The position numbers and the translations under genes are program-made. The notes under the pieces were generated by a model. That model did no database searches. It was not told the DNA's origin and was given only the letters and a program-made list of their open reading frames with translations. 64,000 nucleotides of DNA from assembly GCA_963666465.1 (NCBI GenBank), contig OY762824.1:496001-560000 (forward strand), in the 5' to 3' direction. Of this stretch, positions 1-7,696 are shown piece after piece (the stretch's first letter is position 1; the number at the start of each line of letters is the position of its first letter). This stretch comes from VXYL01 sp963666465. GTDB taxonomy: Bacteria > Pseudomonadota > Gammaproteobacteria > Pseudomonadales > Azotimanducaceae.

Positions 1-522
1 CAGCAGCGCCGACACCTCGCCGCGCAACTGCTCCTCGAGGCGCTTCGCATGCCCCCAGCCGAGCGCCCTGTGCCGGCTCGCGTTCGCCTGAACCTTTGTC
101 CCGTCCAGGCTCGCGTTGCCCAGCTTCAGCAAGCCCGCCTCTTGCGCGATCAACAGAATCCGAACGAACAGCCCCTGCAGGTCCTCGAGAAAACGCCTGC
201 GGAAACTCGCAGTCGTGTCGTGGTCCGGATGCGAGTTCGCCGCAATGTGCCGAAACGCCACCGAATCGCAGGTCGCCCGCTCCAGCCTGCGGCTCGAAAA
301 GACCCCCGTCGCGCAGCCGTGGAACAGCAGACCCAGCAACAGCGCCGGATGATGCGGATCCTTCCCGCCGCCACCGCATTGACGCTCCAGCGCGCTCAGG
401 TCCAGCCGATCCACAACGTCCACCACAAACCGCGCCAGATGATCGTCCGGCAACCAGTCCTGCACCGACGGCGGCAGAAGGCAGGGCGTGTCACGATCCA
501 CTGGGCGAAACTTCGAGGACAT
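1..522 (-). CDS. IS1182-family transposase, N-terminal 174 residues
   Basis: The minus-strand frame opens with MSSKFRPVDRDTPCLLPP and stays open to the window edge, so only the N-terminal third to half is visible. It carries the DWLPDDHLARFVVDVVDRLD block, a ...RLERATCDSVAFRHIAANSH block and a SLDGTKVQANAS motif containing the first catalytic Asp. These blocks match the intact transposase at 45893-47242 (DWLPEDDLAHFVVEAVERV and SVDGTKVDANAN), but the two proteins clearly differ, so they are separate IS types of one family. Whether the distal catalytic residues survive cannot be seen. Confidence 0.85.
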   Translation of the reverse strand, partial: MSSKFRPVDRDTPCLLPPSVQDWLPDDHLARFVVDVVDRLDLSALERQCGGGGKDPHHPALLLGLLFHGCATGVFSSRRLERATCDSVAFRHIAANSHPDHDTTASFRRRFLEDLQGLFVRILLIAQEAGLLKLGNASLDGTKVQANASRHRALGWGHAKRLEEQLRGEVSALL

Positions 523-585
523 CGGTCAGGCGTCCATCAACAACAACAACCCAATTTTACCCGGATCGCCAAATCCGACAGGCTG
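1..585 (-). mobile_element. IS1182-like element, 3' truncated by window edge
   Basis: The right-hand end of an insertion sequence enters from the window edge. Its outer terminus reads aaatccgacaggctg (571-585) and is followed by CTAG (586-589). The same terminus followed by CTAG bounds the complete element at 45827-47444, so both belong to one family. The element carries a transposase on the minus strand. The far end lies outside the window. Confidence 0.85.
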
Positions 586-623
586 CTAGGGCACTCCCCC
601 AGCGAGGTCCTGCGCCCGTAGAG

Positions 624-639
624 CCGACGCCCGCGTCGG
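624..639. repeat. Short perfect hairpin beside the IS end
   Basis: The sequence ccgacgc-cc-gcgtcgg forms a 7 bp stem with a 2 nt loop. It is nested in a wider inverted repeat, actccccc at 593-600 and gggggagt at 638-645. It lies between the truncated IS and the hydrolase gene. No U-tract follows, so a terminator role is only possible. Confidence 0.4.
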
Positions 640-778
640 GGGAGTCCGAGACCAGACGAGATTTCATCGCGTTGGCTCTGTAGCCCCTACGCGCTTCGCC
701 GCCGACGTTGAAGTGCGATAGGCTGCCCCGTTCCTGGCAGCCCGACCCAGCGACCATCGTCCTTTGAGGAAATCCAAC

Positions 779-1498
779 ATGCCCGTCTTCGAACGCAACG
801 ACATCCGCATCAACTACGAAATCTACGGCGAGGGCTTTCCCGTCCTGCTGTTCGCACCCGGCGGGATGCGCTCCGCCATCTCGTTCTGGCGCGGTTCCGA
901 GTGGGACCCCATCGAAGCGCTCTCGCCCCACTATCAGGTGATCGCCATGGATCAGCGCAACGCCGGCGAAAGCACTGCCCCCGTCACAGCCGACGACGGC
1001 TGGCACAGCTACACCGACGACCACGTGGCGCTGCTTGACCACCTCGGCGTCGAACGCACCCACGTCATGGGCGGCTGCATCGGCGGCCCGTACTGCTTTG
1101 GCGTGATGGAACGGCTCGGCGACCGCATCGCCTCCGCCATCCTGCAACAGTCCATCGGCGACGACGGCGCCAACCGCCCGCTCTTCTACGACATGTTCGA
1201 CGCCTGGGCCGTGAACCTGAAACCCACGATACCGAACGTGCCCGAATCCGCCTGGACCAGCTTTCGCTCCAACATGTACGACCACGACTTCGTTTACAAC
1301 GTCTCGCGAGACTTCGTGGCGAACTGCCAGACGCCCATGCTCGTCCTGATGGGCTCGGACCCCTACCATCCAGAGACCACCTCCCGCGAAATCGCCGACC
1401 TCGCCCCCAATGCGACATTGGTGGAGCAGTGGAAGAACGCAGCGGAGGATGGCACGGTGCAAGTCGCTCTGGATTTCCTGCGAGCGAACGCGCCCTGA
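779..1498 (+). CDS. Alpha/beta-fold hydrolase with a Cys in the nucleophile elbow
   Basis: The product is about 239 residues and resembles MhpC-like alpha/beta hydrolases. The N-terminus (MPVFERNDIRINYEIYGEG) leads into the strand-loop PVLLFAPGG and then the conserved MDQRNAGES segment. The nucleophile elbow reads GGCIGG, so cysteine replaces the usual serine of G-x-S-x-G. A later LMGSDPYHP segment could supply the acidic residue. The canonical C-terminal catalytic His is not obvious, so the chemistry is uncertain. The ATG at 779 is chosen because TGAGGA lies 8-13 bases upstream; a TTG at 764 is possible but weaker. The gene stands alone between the IS relic and the decayed ImmA locus. A hydrolase or an acyl-transfer role are both possible. 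Confidence 0.8.
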   Translation: MPVFERNDIRINYEIYGEGFPVLLFAPGGMRSAISFWRGSEWDPIEALSPHYQVIAMDQRNAGESTAPVTADDGWHSYTDDHVALLDHLGVERTHVMGGCIGGPYCFGVMERLGDRIASAILQQSIGDDGANRPLFYDMFDAWAVNLKPTIPNVPESAWTSFRSNMYDHDFVYNVSRDFVANCQTPMLVLMGSDPYHPETTSREIADLAPNATLVEQWKNAAEDGTVQVALDFLRANAP

Positions 1499-1565
1499 TG
1501 GATGTTTGGCGGCTTTCGTGTGGTTGCGCTTGCGGTGATGCCGTGGGCACGCGAGGTGAAGTGCC

Positions 1566-1965
1566 TTGAATGATGCGGCCCAATACAAGGGATCGTTGAA
1601 GCACAAGAACTGGCATCCGGGCGGAGCCAGGGGAACACTTTGTCCAGAGTGGACGCACCGAACCCTGGATGGCGGCTTCGCAGGCGATGTGGAGGCGCAT
1701 GCATGGTGCGATACGGAAGCCCATCGTCTGTTCTCCACAAGCGTCCCGCACGAAGATGGACGCCGCTATGCGACCGCTCGGGGTGTCGCTTCGTCGCGAT
1801 TCCTGCCAATGACGGGACTTGGCATGGTTCCCGATTCCGTGGATCGACGTTCCTGTCGAGGTGCGAGGGAACTTCATTGACCGAGGACTCATTCGGCGAC
1901 GCCAAACTCGACGACGCGTCGCCGAACGGGACATTCGGTGGGCGCTCGACAGTGATGATGAGTGA
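1566..1965 (+). pseudogene. Small conserved hypothetical protein, two frameshifts
   Basis: The reading begins MNDAAQYKGSLKHKNWHPGG and continues RGTLCPEWTHRT. It changes frame near 1791, where it resumes FVAIPANDGTWHG, and again near 1830, where it resumes PIPWIDVPVEVRGNFIDRG. It then ends in a TGA at 1963-1965. Each change is explained by loss of one base. The last codons overlap the ATG of the ImmA/IrrE frame at 1958, so the two genes formed one translationally coupled unit. I associate this small protein with ImmA/IrrE partners by its context only; its function is unknown. Confidence 0.6.
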
Positions 1966-3465
1966 CTGGGCAGAATTTGGCGATCCGGAGGAATTCTCCC
2001 TCCGGTTGCGATGGGTGGAAGACACCGCCTCGTCCGCACGCCGGCCAGCGGGGCACGGATGGTCCCTGGGCGAACTGGAGATCACGGTTGCCAGCGTCAA
2101 TGTAACTGCAAACTCGTTGCGGAGTGAACGGCAGACGTGCATTCGCTGGTATCTCTCGCCGCTGCTCCAATGGCTCGCGGGCAACTGGATCGACTTGCTG
2201 CATGAGGAACGGTTGCCTTGGCCGGGCCGGGGACGGGCGGGTCCGGCGGCCACTGCCTTGCGTACCGCGGCCGACGAGTGGGCGGAGGCGAGCGACGCGC
2301 AGGGTCAAGAGACGTACGCACGCATCCAGCGCTGGTACAAACGCCACGGACTCAGGGCTGCGGCGACCGGGGGCGTGTTCCGGACGTCTTCCTGCGACGA
2401 AATGGCGACGACATTGAGGTGTCCTGGTCAGGGAGTCCGCCAGAGTTCACGCCGAAAGAGCTTACGTTCGAGAGCGGGAGTGGGCGTGTGCTCATGCCGG
2501 TTCGGGCCGTGGCGAAGCCGATCTGGCAGGCGTTGCAGTGGTCGAGGCGATGGGCCGAAGAGTACCAAGCAGGCATGCCTGTTGGCTTCCGCGAGGACAT
2601 GGATGCGTTGGTTGCACGTGTGGCGGAACTGGACTCGTTGCAGGCGGAGAGCCTTGCGGGTCGGTACATGCCCATCGGAATGGTCGAGGCGACGAGAAAG
2701 GCATTCGAGCGGGTGTCGCGTCTTGACCTCTTTGACTCGGATGGTCAAGGCGACATTCCCGTTGTTGAGAGGTTCTCACCAGCGGTGGCAATGTTTGGCG
2801 GAGTGTCGCCGGAGCTCGGTTTCGCAGATGTGGAACGGCTGCGCGACTCGCTTGTCTCGGCCCACGGCGGCCGCGACAGCGACCGCCTCGCTGCTCTGGT
2901 TTCGGACCGGGAGGGCGAGCCCCTGGGTGTGCCGTATCGCGATGGTCAACGGTTCGCAACCGATCTGCTCGACCAGATCGAGTTCCCGCGCCCCGGCGAA
3001 GATTGCATCAACATCGAAGCCATCTGCGACCATCTCGGCATTGGAGTAGCCGACTTGCGCCTTGAAACAGACTCAATCCGCGGCGCGGCCTTTGCAGGGG
3101 AGGGCTTCTCGCCCCGCGTGCTTGTGAACCCGACCCATCCATTCAATGGCAACGAATCCGGACGACGCTTCACTCTGGCGCACGAATTGTGCCACGTGTT
3201 GTTCGATCGAGCCCATGCACGTCGCATTGCCCATGCGAGTGGCGACTGGGCCGCACCTGGGGTCGAGCAACGCGCGAACGCTTTTGCTGCGTATCTCCTC
3301 ATGCCGCGAGAACTGGTCGTCGGTGCCCTTGGCAGCGGCGATTCGGTTGAAGTCCACCGAGTCGCCGCACAGCTGAAAGTCAACCAGTCGGCCTTGATCC
3401 CCCACATGTTCAATCTAGGAGTGATCGATTCCGCGCAGCGTGACAGGCTCAGGCAGGACAGCTGA
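1958..3465 (+). pseudogene. ImmA/IrrE-family metallopeptidase, one frameshift
   Basis: The N-terminal part (MSDWAEFGDPEEFSLRLRW onward) runs in one frame to about 2380. The protein continues in another frame from PDVFLRRNGDDIEVSW to the stop. One base missing in ttccgg (expected ttcccgg, giving VFPDVF) joins the frames. The C-terminal half holds the zinc-peptidase signature LAHELCHVLFDRA, followed by ANAFAAYLLMPRELV, both hallmarks of ImmA/IrrE proteins. These cleave DNA-bound repressors or act as the antitoxin-like half of stress modules. The upstream coupled gene (1566-1965) is also frameshifted, so the locus is probably dead. An alternative is that the C-terminal domain is still expressed from an internal start. 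Confidence 0.75.
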
Positions 3466-3536
3466 GTGGGGCGGGCGCGAGTTGCGGTGTTGTCGCCTGC
3501 TGCGCGGCCAGACCATTCATGCGCAGGGGGACGGCC

Positions 3537-3962
3537 GTGAGTGTCAACCGGGTCGTCCCGTTCCTTGCGGTCGCCGACATCGCCCGCTCGGTGGCGTTCT
3601 ACGTGGGTGGCCTCGGCTTCGAGATCAAGCTGCAATGGCGGCCGGGCGGCGAGCTTCGCTGGTGCCAGATCGAGCAGGGCGGTGCCGGGCTGATGCTGCA
3701 GCAGCATGGGCCCGGCCAACACGGCGAAGACAAGGGGCAGGGCGTGGTGCTTTGCATCTTCTGCGACGACGCCGTGGCGCTCTATCGGCGGTTCCTGGCG
3801 AACGGGATTGCGGCGGAGGAGCCGTATGTGGGCAATGCGCTGTGGGTGACGCGGGTGGTTGATCCCGATGGCTACAAGGTGGATTTCGAGAGCCCGACGG
3901 ATGTGCCTGAGAAGATGACGCTGTCGCAATGGGAAGCCAGGGAAGGGAGTAGCGGCGCATGA
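3537..3962 (+). CDS. VOC-family (glyoxalase/bleomycin-resistance-like) protein
   Basis: A protein of about 141 residues with the vicinal-oxygen-chelate pattern. It begins VNRVVPFLAVADIARSVAFY, has a mid-protein WCQIEQGGAGLMLQQ strand, and ends with RVVDPDGYKVDFESPTD. The last segment contains the usual DPDGxxxxF/E motif that ends a VOC module. The GTG at 3537 has AGGGGGAC just upstream and matches the family N-terminus; an ATG at 3519 is the alternative. The stop overlaps the amidase start by 4 bp (ATGA), so both are probably one operon. The substrate cannot be told; metal-dependent isomerase, dioxygenase or binding roles occur in this fold. Confidence 0.8.
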   Translation: MSVNRVVPFLAVADIARSVAFYVGGLGFEIKLQWRPGGELRWCQIEQGGAGLMLQQHGPGQHGEDKGQGVVLCIFCDDAVALYRRFLANGIAAEEPYVGNALWVTRVVDPDGYKVDFESPTDVPEKMTLSQWEAREGSSGA

Positions 3963-5377
3963 ATGACGAAGACCTTTGCTTCACTTCCGCCACAGATCTC
4001 GCTCGGCTGATTCGCACGCGAGAGGTGTCGCCGGTCGACGTCACGCAGGCCGTGATCGACCGCATCGAGCGCTTCGATGGGCGCGTCAACGCGTTCTCCC
4101 GCTTCGCTCCGGAGATGGCCATGCGGATGGCGGCGCAGGCGGAAAAGGCGGTGATGGCCGGCGACCCGCTCGGCCCTCTCCACGGCGTTTCCGTCACCAT
4201 CAAGGACCTGTTCGACCTCGAAGGCTTCGTCACCGAATCCGGATCGCAAACCCAAGCCACCGCCACCGGCAAGCAAGCGGCAGCCACCGATTGCCCCGTC
4301 GCCGCGCGCTTGAAGGCCGCCGGCGCCGTCATCCTCGGCAAGACCACCACCCCAGAGTTCGGCTGGACCGGCGTGAGTCGAAGCCCTCTCAGCGGAATCA
4401 CCCACAATCCCTGGAAGCGTGGCTTCAACTCCGGCGCTTCGTCTGCCGGTGCTGGCGCTGCGGCGGCCGCAGGATTCGCGCCCCTGCATCAGGGTTCCGA
4501 CGGCGCCGGCTCCATCCGAATGCCAGCCCACTTCAGCGGCGCTTTTGGCATCAAGCCCACGTGGGGACGAGTGCCCCATGTTCCGGTGCGCAACAACGAT
4601 TTGGTGTCGCACGTGGGGCCCCTCTCCCGCACCGTCGAAGACGCCGCCCTGTTCCTGCACGCAACCGCCGGCGCGCACCCGCTGGATCACACCAGCCTCA
4701 CCGAACCCGCGCCCGACTTCATGGACCACCTCGCCCATGACGTGAAGGGCTTGCGAATCGCCTTCAGCCCCGACCTGGGCCATGCCCGCGTCGATGCAGA
4801 AGTGGCCTCTGAAGTCGCTGCGGCAGCGCAAATCTTCGAATCTGCCGGCTGTGTTGTTGAGGAAGTGACCCCAGAGTGGGGCCCCCTCGGCCCCGAACTA
4901 GGCCGCTTCTTCTGGTCCGTCCACGAAGCCCCCTTGGCGCAACACCTCGAAGAGTGGGAGTCCCGCATGGACCCTGGCCTAGTCGCCTGCATCCGCGCCG
5001 GCACCGGCCACTCCGCCGAAGACTACATGGCCATGCGCGCCCGCAAACTCGACTACGTCGAACGCCAGAACCGCTTCATGACCGACTGGGACTTGCTGCT
5101 CACCCCAGCCGTATCCGTCGCCGCCTTCCCCGCCACCCGCCTTCAACCCGAACACTGGCCCGAACACCCCTGGGACTGGCTCTCCTGGGCCGAATTCTCC
5201 TACCCCTTCAACATGAGCGGCCTCCCCGCCGCCAGCACCCCCTGCGGCTGGACCGAAGCCGGCCTCCCAGTCGGCCTACAAATCGTCGCCCGCCGCACCG
5301 AAGACGCCAAAGTCCTCCAAGCCGCCGCCACCTTCGAACGCGCCCGACCTTGGGCGCAACGCCGCCCTACACTCTGA
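3959..5377 (+). CDS. Amidase signature-family enzyme
   Basis: The 472-residue protein has the full amidase-signature core. The catalytic lysine lies in VTIKDLF, the glycine/serine-rich stretch is NSGASSAGAGAAAAAGF, and the nucleophile region is GSDGAGSIRMPA with FGIKPTWG after it. These make up the Ser-cisSer-Lys triad of enzymes that hydrolyse amides to acid and ammonia. The usual GGSSGG is slightly altered to GASSAG. Length is typical. The start overlaps the VOC gene stop by ATGA. A strong hairpin begins on the last base of the stop codon. The substrate is unknown; aryl or aliphatic amides are as likely as a GatA-like role, and no gatB or gatC is nearby. Confidence 0.88.
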   Translation: MNDEDLCFTSATDLARLIRTREVSPVDVTQAVIDRIERFDGRVNAFSRFAPEMAMRMAAQAEKAVMAGDPLGPLHGVSVTIKDLFDLEGFVTESGSQTQATATGKQAAATDCPVAARLKAAGAVILGKTTTPEFGWTGVSRSPLSGITHNPWKRGFNSGASSAGAGAAAAAGFAPLHQGSDGAGSIRMPAHFSGAFGIKPTWGRVPHVPVRNNDLVSHVGPLSRTVEDAALFLHATAGAHPLDHTSLTEPAPDFMDHLAHDVKGLRIAFSPDLGHARVDAEVASEVAAAAQIFESAGCVVEEVTPEWGPLGPELGRFFWSVHEAPLAQHLEEWESRMDPGLVACIRAGTGHSAEDYMAMRARKLDYVERQNRFMTDWDLLLTPAVSVAAFPATRLQPEHWPEHPWDWLSWAEFSYPFNMSGLPAASTPCGWTEAGLPVGLQIVARRTEDAKVLQAAATFERARPWAQRRPTL

Positions 5378-5415
5378 CCTCTGGAGGGAGGGCAAGACGC
5401 CCTCCCTCCAGAGGT
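5377..5415. repeat. Perfect 17 bp-stem palindrome, REP-like, at the end of the amidase gene
   Basis: The left arm acctctggagggagggc (5377-5393) and its exact complement (5399-5415) are separated by aagac. It starts on the amidase stop codon. The GGAGGG...CCCTCC core recurs in other intergenic gaps of this window. It could end transcription as an RNA hairpin, but no T-run follows. Confidence 0.8.
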
Positions 5416-5516
5416 CCACGTTCCCTACGAAATCCTCCGATCGTTGAGGATTATGTATACCTTTTCCGCCAAACATTGAGCAAAATGCGCACTTGTGTGC
5501 ATCCAAGGCCAAGACC

Positions 5517-6926
5517 ATGAGACGCGGTGAAGCGCAACAGATGCTCTCCGCCACCAACCGTTGGTGGCGCGACCCTGTCGGCTGGACCGCAGACGACCCT
5601 GATCTGCGCGAAGCCTCTCGCGCCCCGTTCCAATACCAAGCGGACGTGCTGGCGGACTTGGCACCGGGTGGGCTGCACATCCTGCGAGGACCTAGGCGTG
5701 TCGGCAAGACGGTCGCGGTCAAGGAGGCAATCCGCGACTTGATCACGGACGGCACGCCACCACGAAGGATCGTCCACATGGCCGTGGACGGCTTGCGCAG
5801 TCGCGATCTTGGCCTGCTCGTCGATGCGGCCGACGGCCTGATGCCAGGGAGCGGCCGCAGGCATTGGTTCATCGACGAGATCACCGGCATTGCGGATGGC
5901 TGGCCCGACCGCATCAAATGGCTGCGTGACAACGATGTGCGCTTCCGAACGGACACGGTGGTACTCACCGGTTCGTCCGCCGCCGACCTGACTGGCGCGA
6001 CCAAAGCCCTTGCGGGCCGGCGAGGCGACGCTCGAGCGCCGGATCGCGTCTTGCTGCCGATGGGATTTCGATCCTTTGCACGTGTCGTTTCGGCTGAGGT
6101 TCCACCCGCAGACATGGTGAAGGTGGAGTTGACCCGAGCGGCGGACCTCACGCGCGACCGCCTGACGAAAGCGTTGCTGGAACTCGCACCGTGGCAAGAC
6201 GCGCTGATCCGGGCGTGGGAGAGCTACCTTGGGTGTGGAGGATTTCCGAGTGCCGTGGCGCAATACGTCGCGACCCGCGAAGAGCCTACGACGCTGCGCG
6301 GTAGCTTGGTCGATGTCATCCACGGCGATGCCTTCCGACGGGCCGATTGGTCGCAGGCCCAAAGCACAGACCTCCTGCGTCGTCTCGGGGCAGGGCTCTG
6401 CTCGCCGCTCAACATTGCCTCCCTAGCCAACGACACCGGCGTCGCCCAGGCCACGATGAAGCGTCGCCTCGACGAACTGCGCGAGGCATTCGTCGTCTGG
6501 CCTTGCTACCGCGAGAGCGAGTTGCGGCCCAAAGTCAGTGCCCAACCGAAGGTGTATTTCACCGACCCGATCTATGCCACCCTCGCGCCGGGTTCGCAGC
6601 TAGACTTCTCGCACTTGTCCCAGCAGCAGCTCGGCATGGCGCTGCTCAGGGCCGCCGAGCGCGAGTCGCCCGGAGCCCATGTCGAGTTCGATCGCGTGCT
6701 CCACCACCGCACGGCCTCGCGCAAGGAGATTGACTTCGTGGGACCCGGCTTCGGGGGCATTGCCTTCGAGTCCAAGTACGTCGACGGCGGGTGGCGACGG
6801 GACGCGCTCACGCTCAGGGCGTCGCGCTGGCGCGGAGTCGTGGCAACTCGTTCGGAGACGGACCTTTCTGATCCTGATGTCGCGGCTGTGCCGGTGGCTT
6901 TCTTGGCTTGGCTTCTCGACTCCTGA
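5517..6926 (+). CDS. AAA_14-type ATPase with a C-terminal nuclease-like (DUF4143-like) region
   Basis: About 469 residues. The N-terminal third carries a P-loop in HILRGPRRVGKTVAVKE and a Walker B-like HWFIDEITGI, then the sensor segment VVLTGSSAADL. A winged-helix-like middle (ASLANDTGVAQATMKRRLDEL) follows. The C-terminal part has KEIDFVGPGFGGIAFESKY, reminiscent of the PD-(D/E)xK-like core of DUF4143 proteins. This family is widespread, poorly characterised and often linked to mobile DNA. The ATG at 5517 is preferred over a TTG at 5493. Two relatives occur here: an intact one at 18521-19678 and a broken one at 43503-44716. The role is unknown; defence or mobile-element maintenance is a guess. 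Confidence 0.8.
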   Translation: MRRGEAQQMLSATNRWWRDPVGWTADDPDLREASRAPFQYQADVLADLAPGGLHILRGPRRVGKTVAVKEAIRDLITDGTPPRRIVHMAVDGLRSRDLGLLVDAADGLMPGSGRRHWFIDEITGIADGWPDRIKWLRDNDVRFRTDTVVLTGSSAADLTGATKALAGRRGDARAPDRVLLPMGFRSFARVVSAEVPPADMVKVELTRAADLTRDRLTKALLELAPWQDALIRAWESYLGCGGFPSAVAQYVATREEPTTLRGSLVDVIHGDAFRRADWSQAQSTDLLRRLGAGLCSPLNIASLANDTGVAQATMKRRLDELREAFVVWPCYRESELRPKVSAQPKVYFTDPIYATLAPGSQLDFSHLSQQQLGMALLRAAERESPGAHVEFDRVLHHRTASRKEIDFVGPGFGGIAFESKYVDGGWRRDALTLRASRWRGVVATRSETDLSDPDVAAVPVAFLAWLLDS

Positions 6927-7061
6927 CACCTTTTGTGGTCGTTCCCCTGAAGCGAGGCCGCCCTGCTCTCCAAGCCGGCGCTTCCTCCGGGATATTAGCC
7001 CAGGCAACAGTAGGTTGCGCAGGCTCCGGGCAACTTTCGCAGATTGCCCACGCGTTTGTGG

Positions 7062-7090
7062 TTGCGCGACCTCGCCCCATGGAGTAAGGT
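7062..7090 (+). promoter_or_regulatory. Putative sigma-70-type promoter for the graspetide genes
   Basis: TTGCGC (7062-7067) and TAAGGT (7085-7090) are separated by 17 bp. They sit 33 bp before the first precursor ATG in the only sizeable gap upstream of the cluster. The match to consensus is partial, so this is a weak prediction. Confidence 0.35.
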
Positions 7091-7122
7091 GTGGCGTCGA
7101 ACCTATATGGGGAAACTAGCCG

Positions 7123-7335
7123 ATGCAAAAGCGTGCGTACCTGATGTCCGGCGCCCATGCGGTCCGGGCCGGTCCACGTGATGGCTTGTACGATGAGGTC
7201 GAGCAGTTGAACTTCCAGCACGTCGAGGGCAAACGCGTGCCATCGGTTTTGCTCAACCAAGCGAGCACGACATCCAAGACCTTCCAAGCCCCCACCGACG
7301 ATGACGAAGATCCGGAATCCGTTGATTGCTATTGA
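7123..7335 (+). CDS. Graspetide precursor peptide 1
   Basis: A 70-residue peptide directly upstream of a second, similar peptide and an MvdD-like ATP-grasp ligase. The N-terminal leader is variable (MQKRAYLMSGAHAVRAG), but LMS, YDE and V-x-GK-x-VP are shared with peptide 2. The C-terminal core holds ASTTSKTFQAP followed by the acidic run TDDDEDPES and a terminal CY. In graspetides, ATP-grasp enzymes join Thr/Ser hydroxyls or Lys amines to Asp/Glu side chains. A Thr/Ser/Lys block followed by an Asp/Glu block is the expected donor-acceptor layout. I cannot match the core to a named graspetide group. The gene is intact, in a more A+T-rich stretch than its neighbours. Confidence 0.82.
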   Translation: MQKRAYLMSGAHAVRAGPRDGLYDEVEQLNFQHVEGKRVPSVLLNQASTTSKTFQAPTDDDEDPESVDCY

Positions 7336-7378
7336 ATTCCGGCATTTGCCATTCCCCAGAGCGCACACGAGGTAGACG

Positions 7379-7594
7379 ATGGAAGAAAAGGCGACGTTTC
7401 TGATGAGCAATGCACGCGTACTCCCTCTGGAGAAAACGGGCCAAACGTACGACGAGGCCCTTCAGGTCAACGTGAAGACCGTCGGAGGCAAATCCGTCCC
7501 CTTGGCAATCTTGGAGACCGCTTCCACACCTTCCAAGACCGCACAAGCTCCGGGTGATGACGATGAAGACCCAGAATCCCAGATTTGCTATTGA
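7379..7594 (+). CDS. Graspetide precursor peptide 2
   Basis: A 71-residue paralogue of the preceding peptide, starting 43 bases after its stop with GAGGTAG before the ATG. Leader residues KxxxLMS, YDE and VGGKSVP align with peptide 1. The core reads ETASTPSKTAQAP then GDDDEDPES and ends CY. Between the two, A-S-T-x-S-K-T-x-Q-A-P-x-D-D-D-E-D-P-E-S is invariant while the leaders vary. That is the pattern expected of two substrates of one modifying enzyme. The ligase starts about 100 bases downstream. Cross-links probably form between the Thr/Ser/Lys block and the acidic block; connectivity cannot be read from sequence. Confidence 0.82.
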   Translation: MEEKATFLMSNARVLPLEKTGQTYDEALQVNVKTVGGKSVPLAILETASTPSKTAQAPGDDDEDPESQICY

Positions 7595-7696
7595 ACTTTA
7601 GGCAATCACGACAAATGCGGTCGAAGGTCGCAGACTCGAAACATAACACCCCGTCCGCCGCAAGTCCGGTACTTCACTTAGGATAGAGCCCGTACG

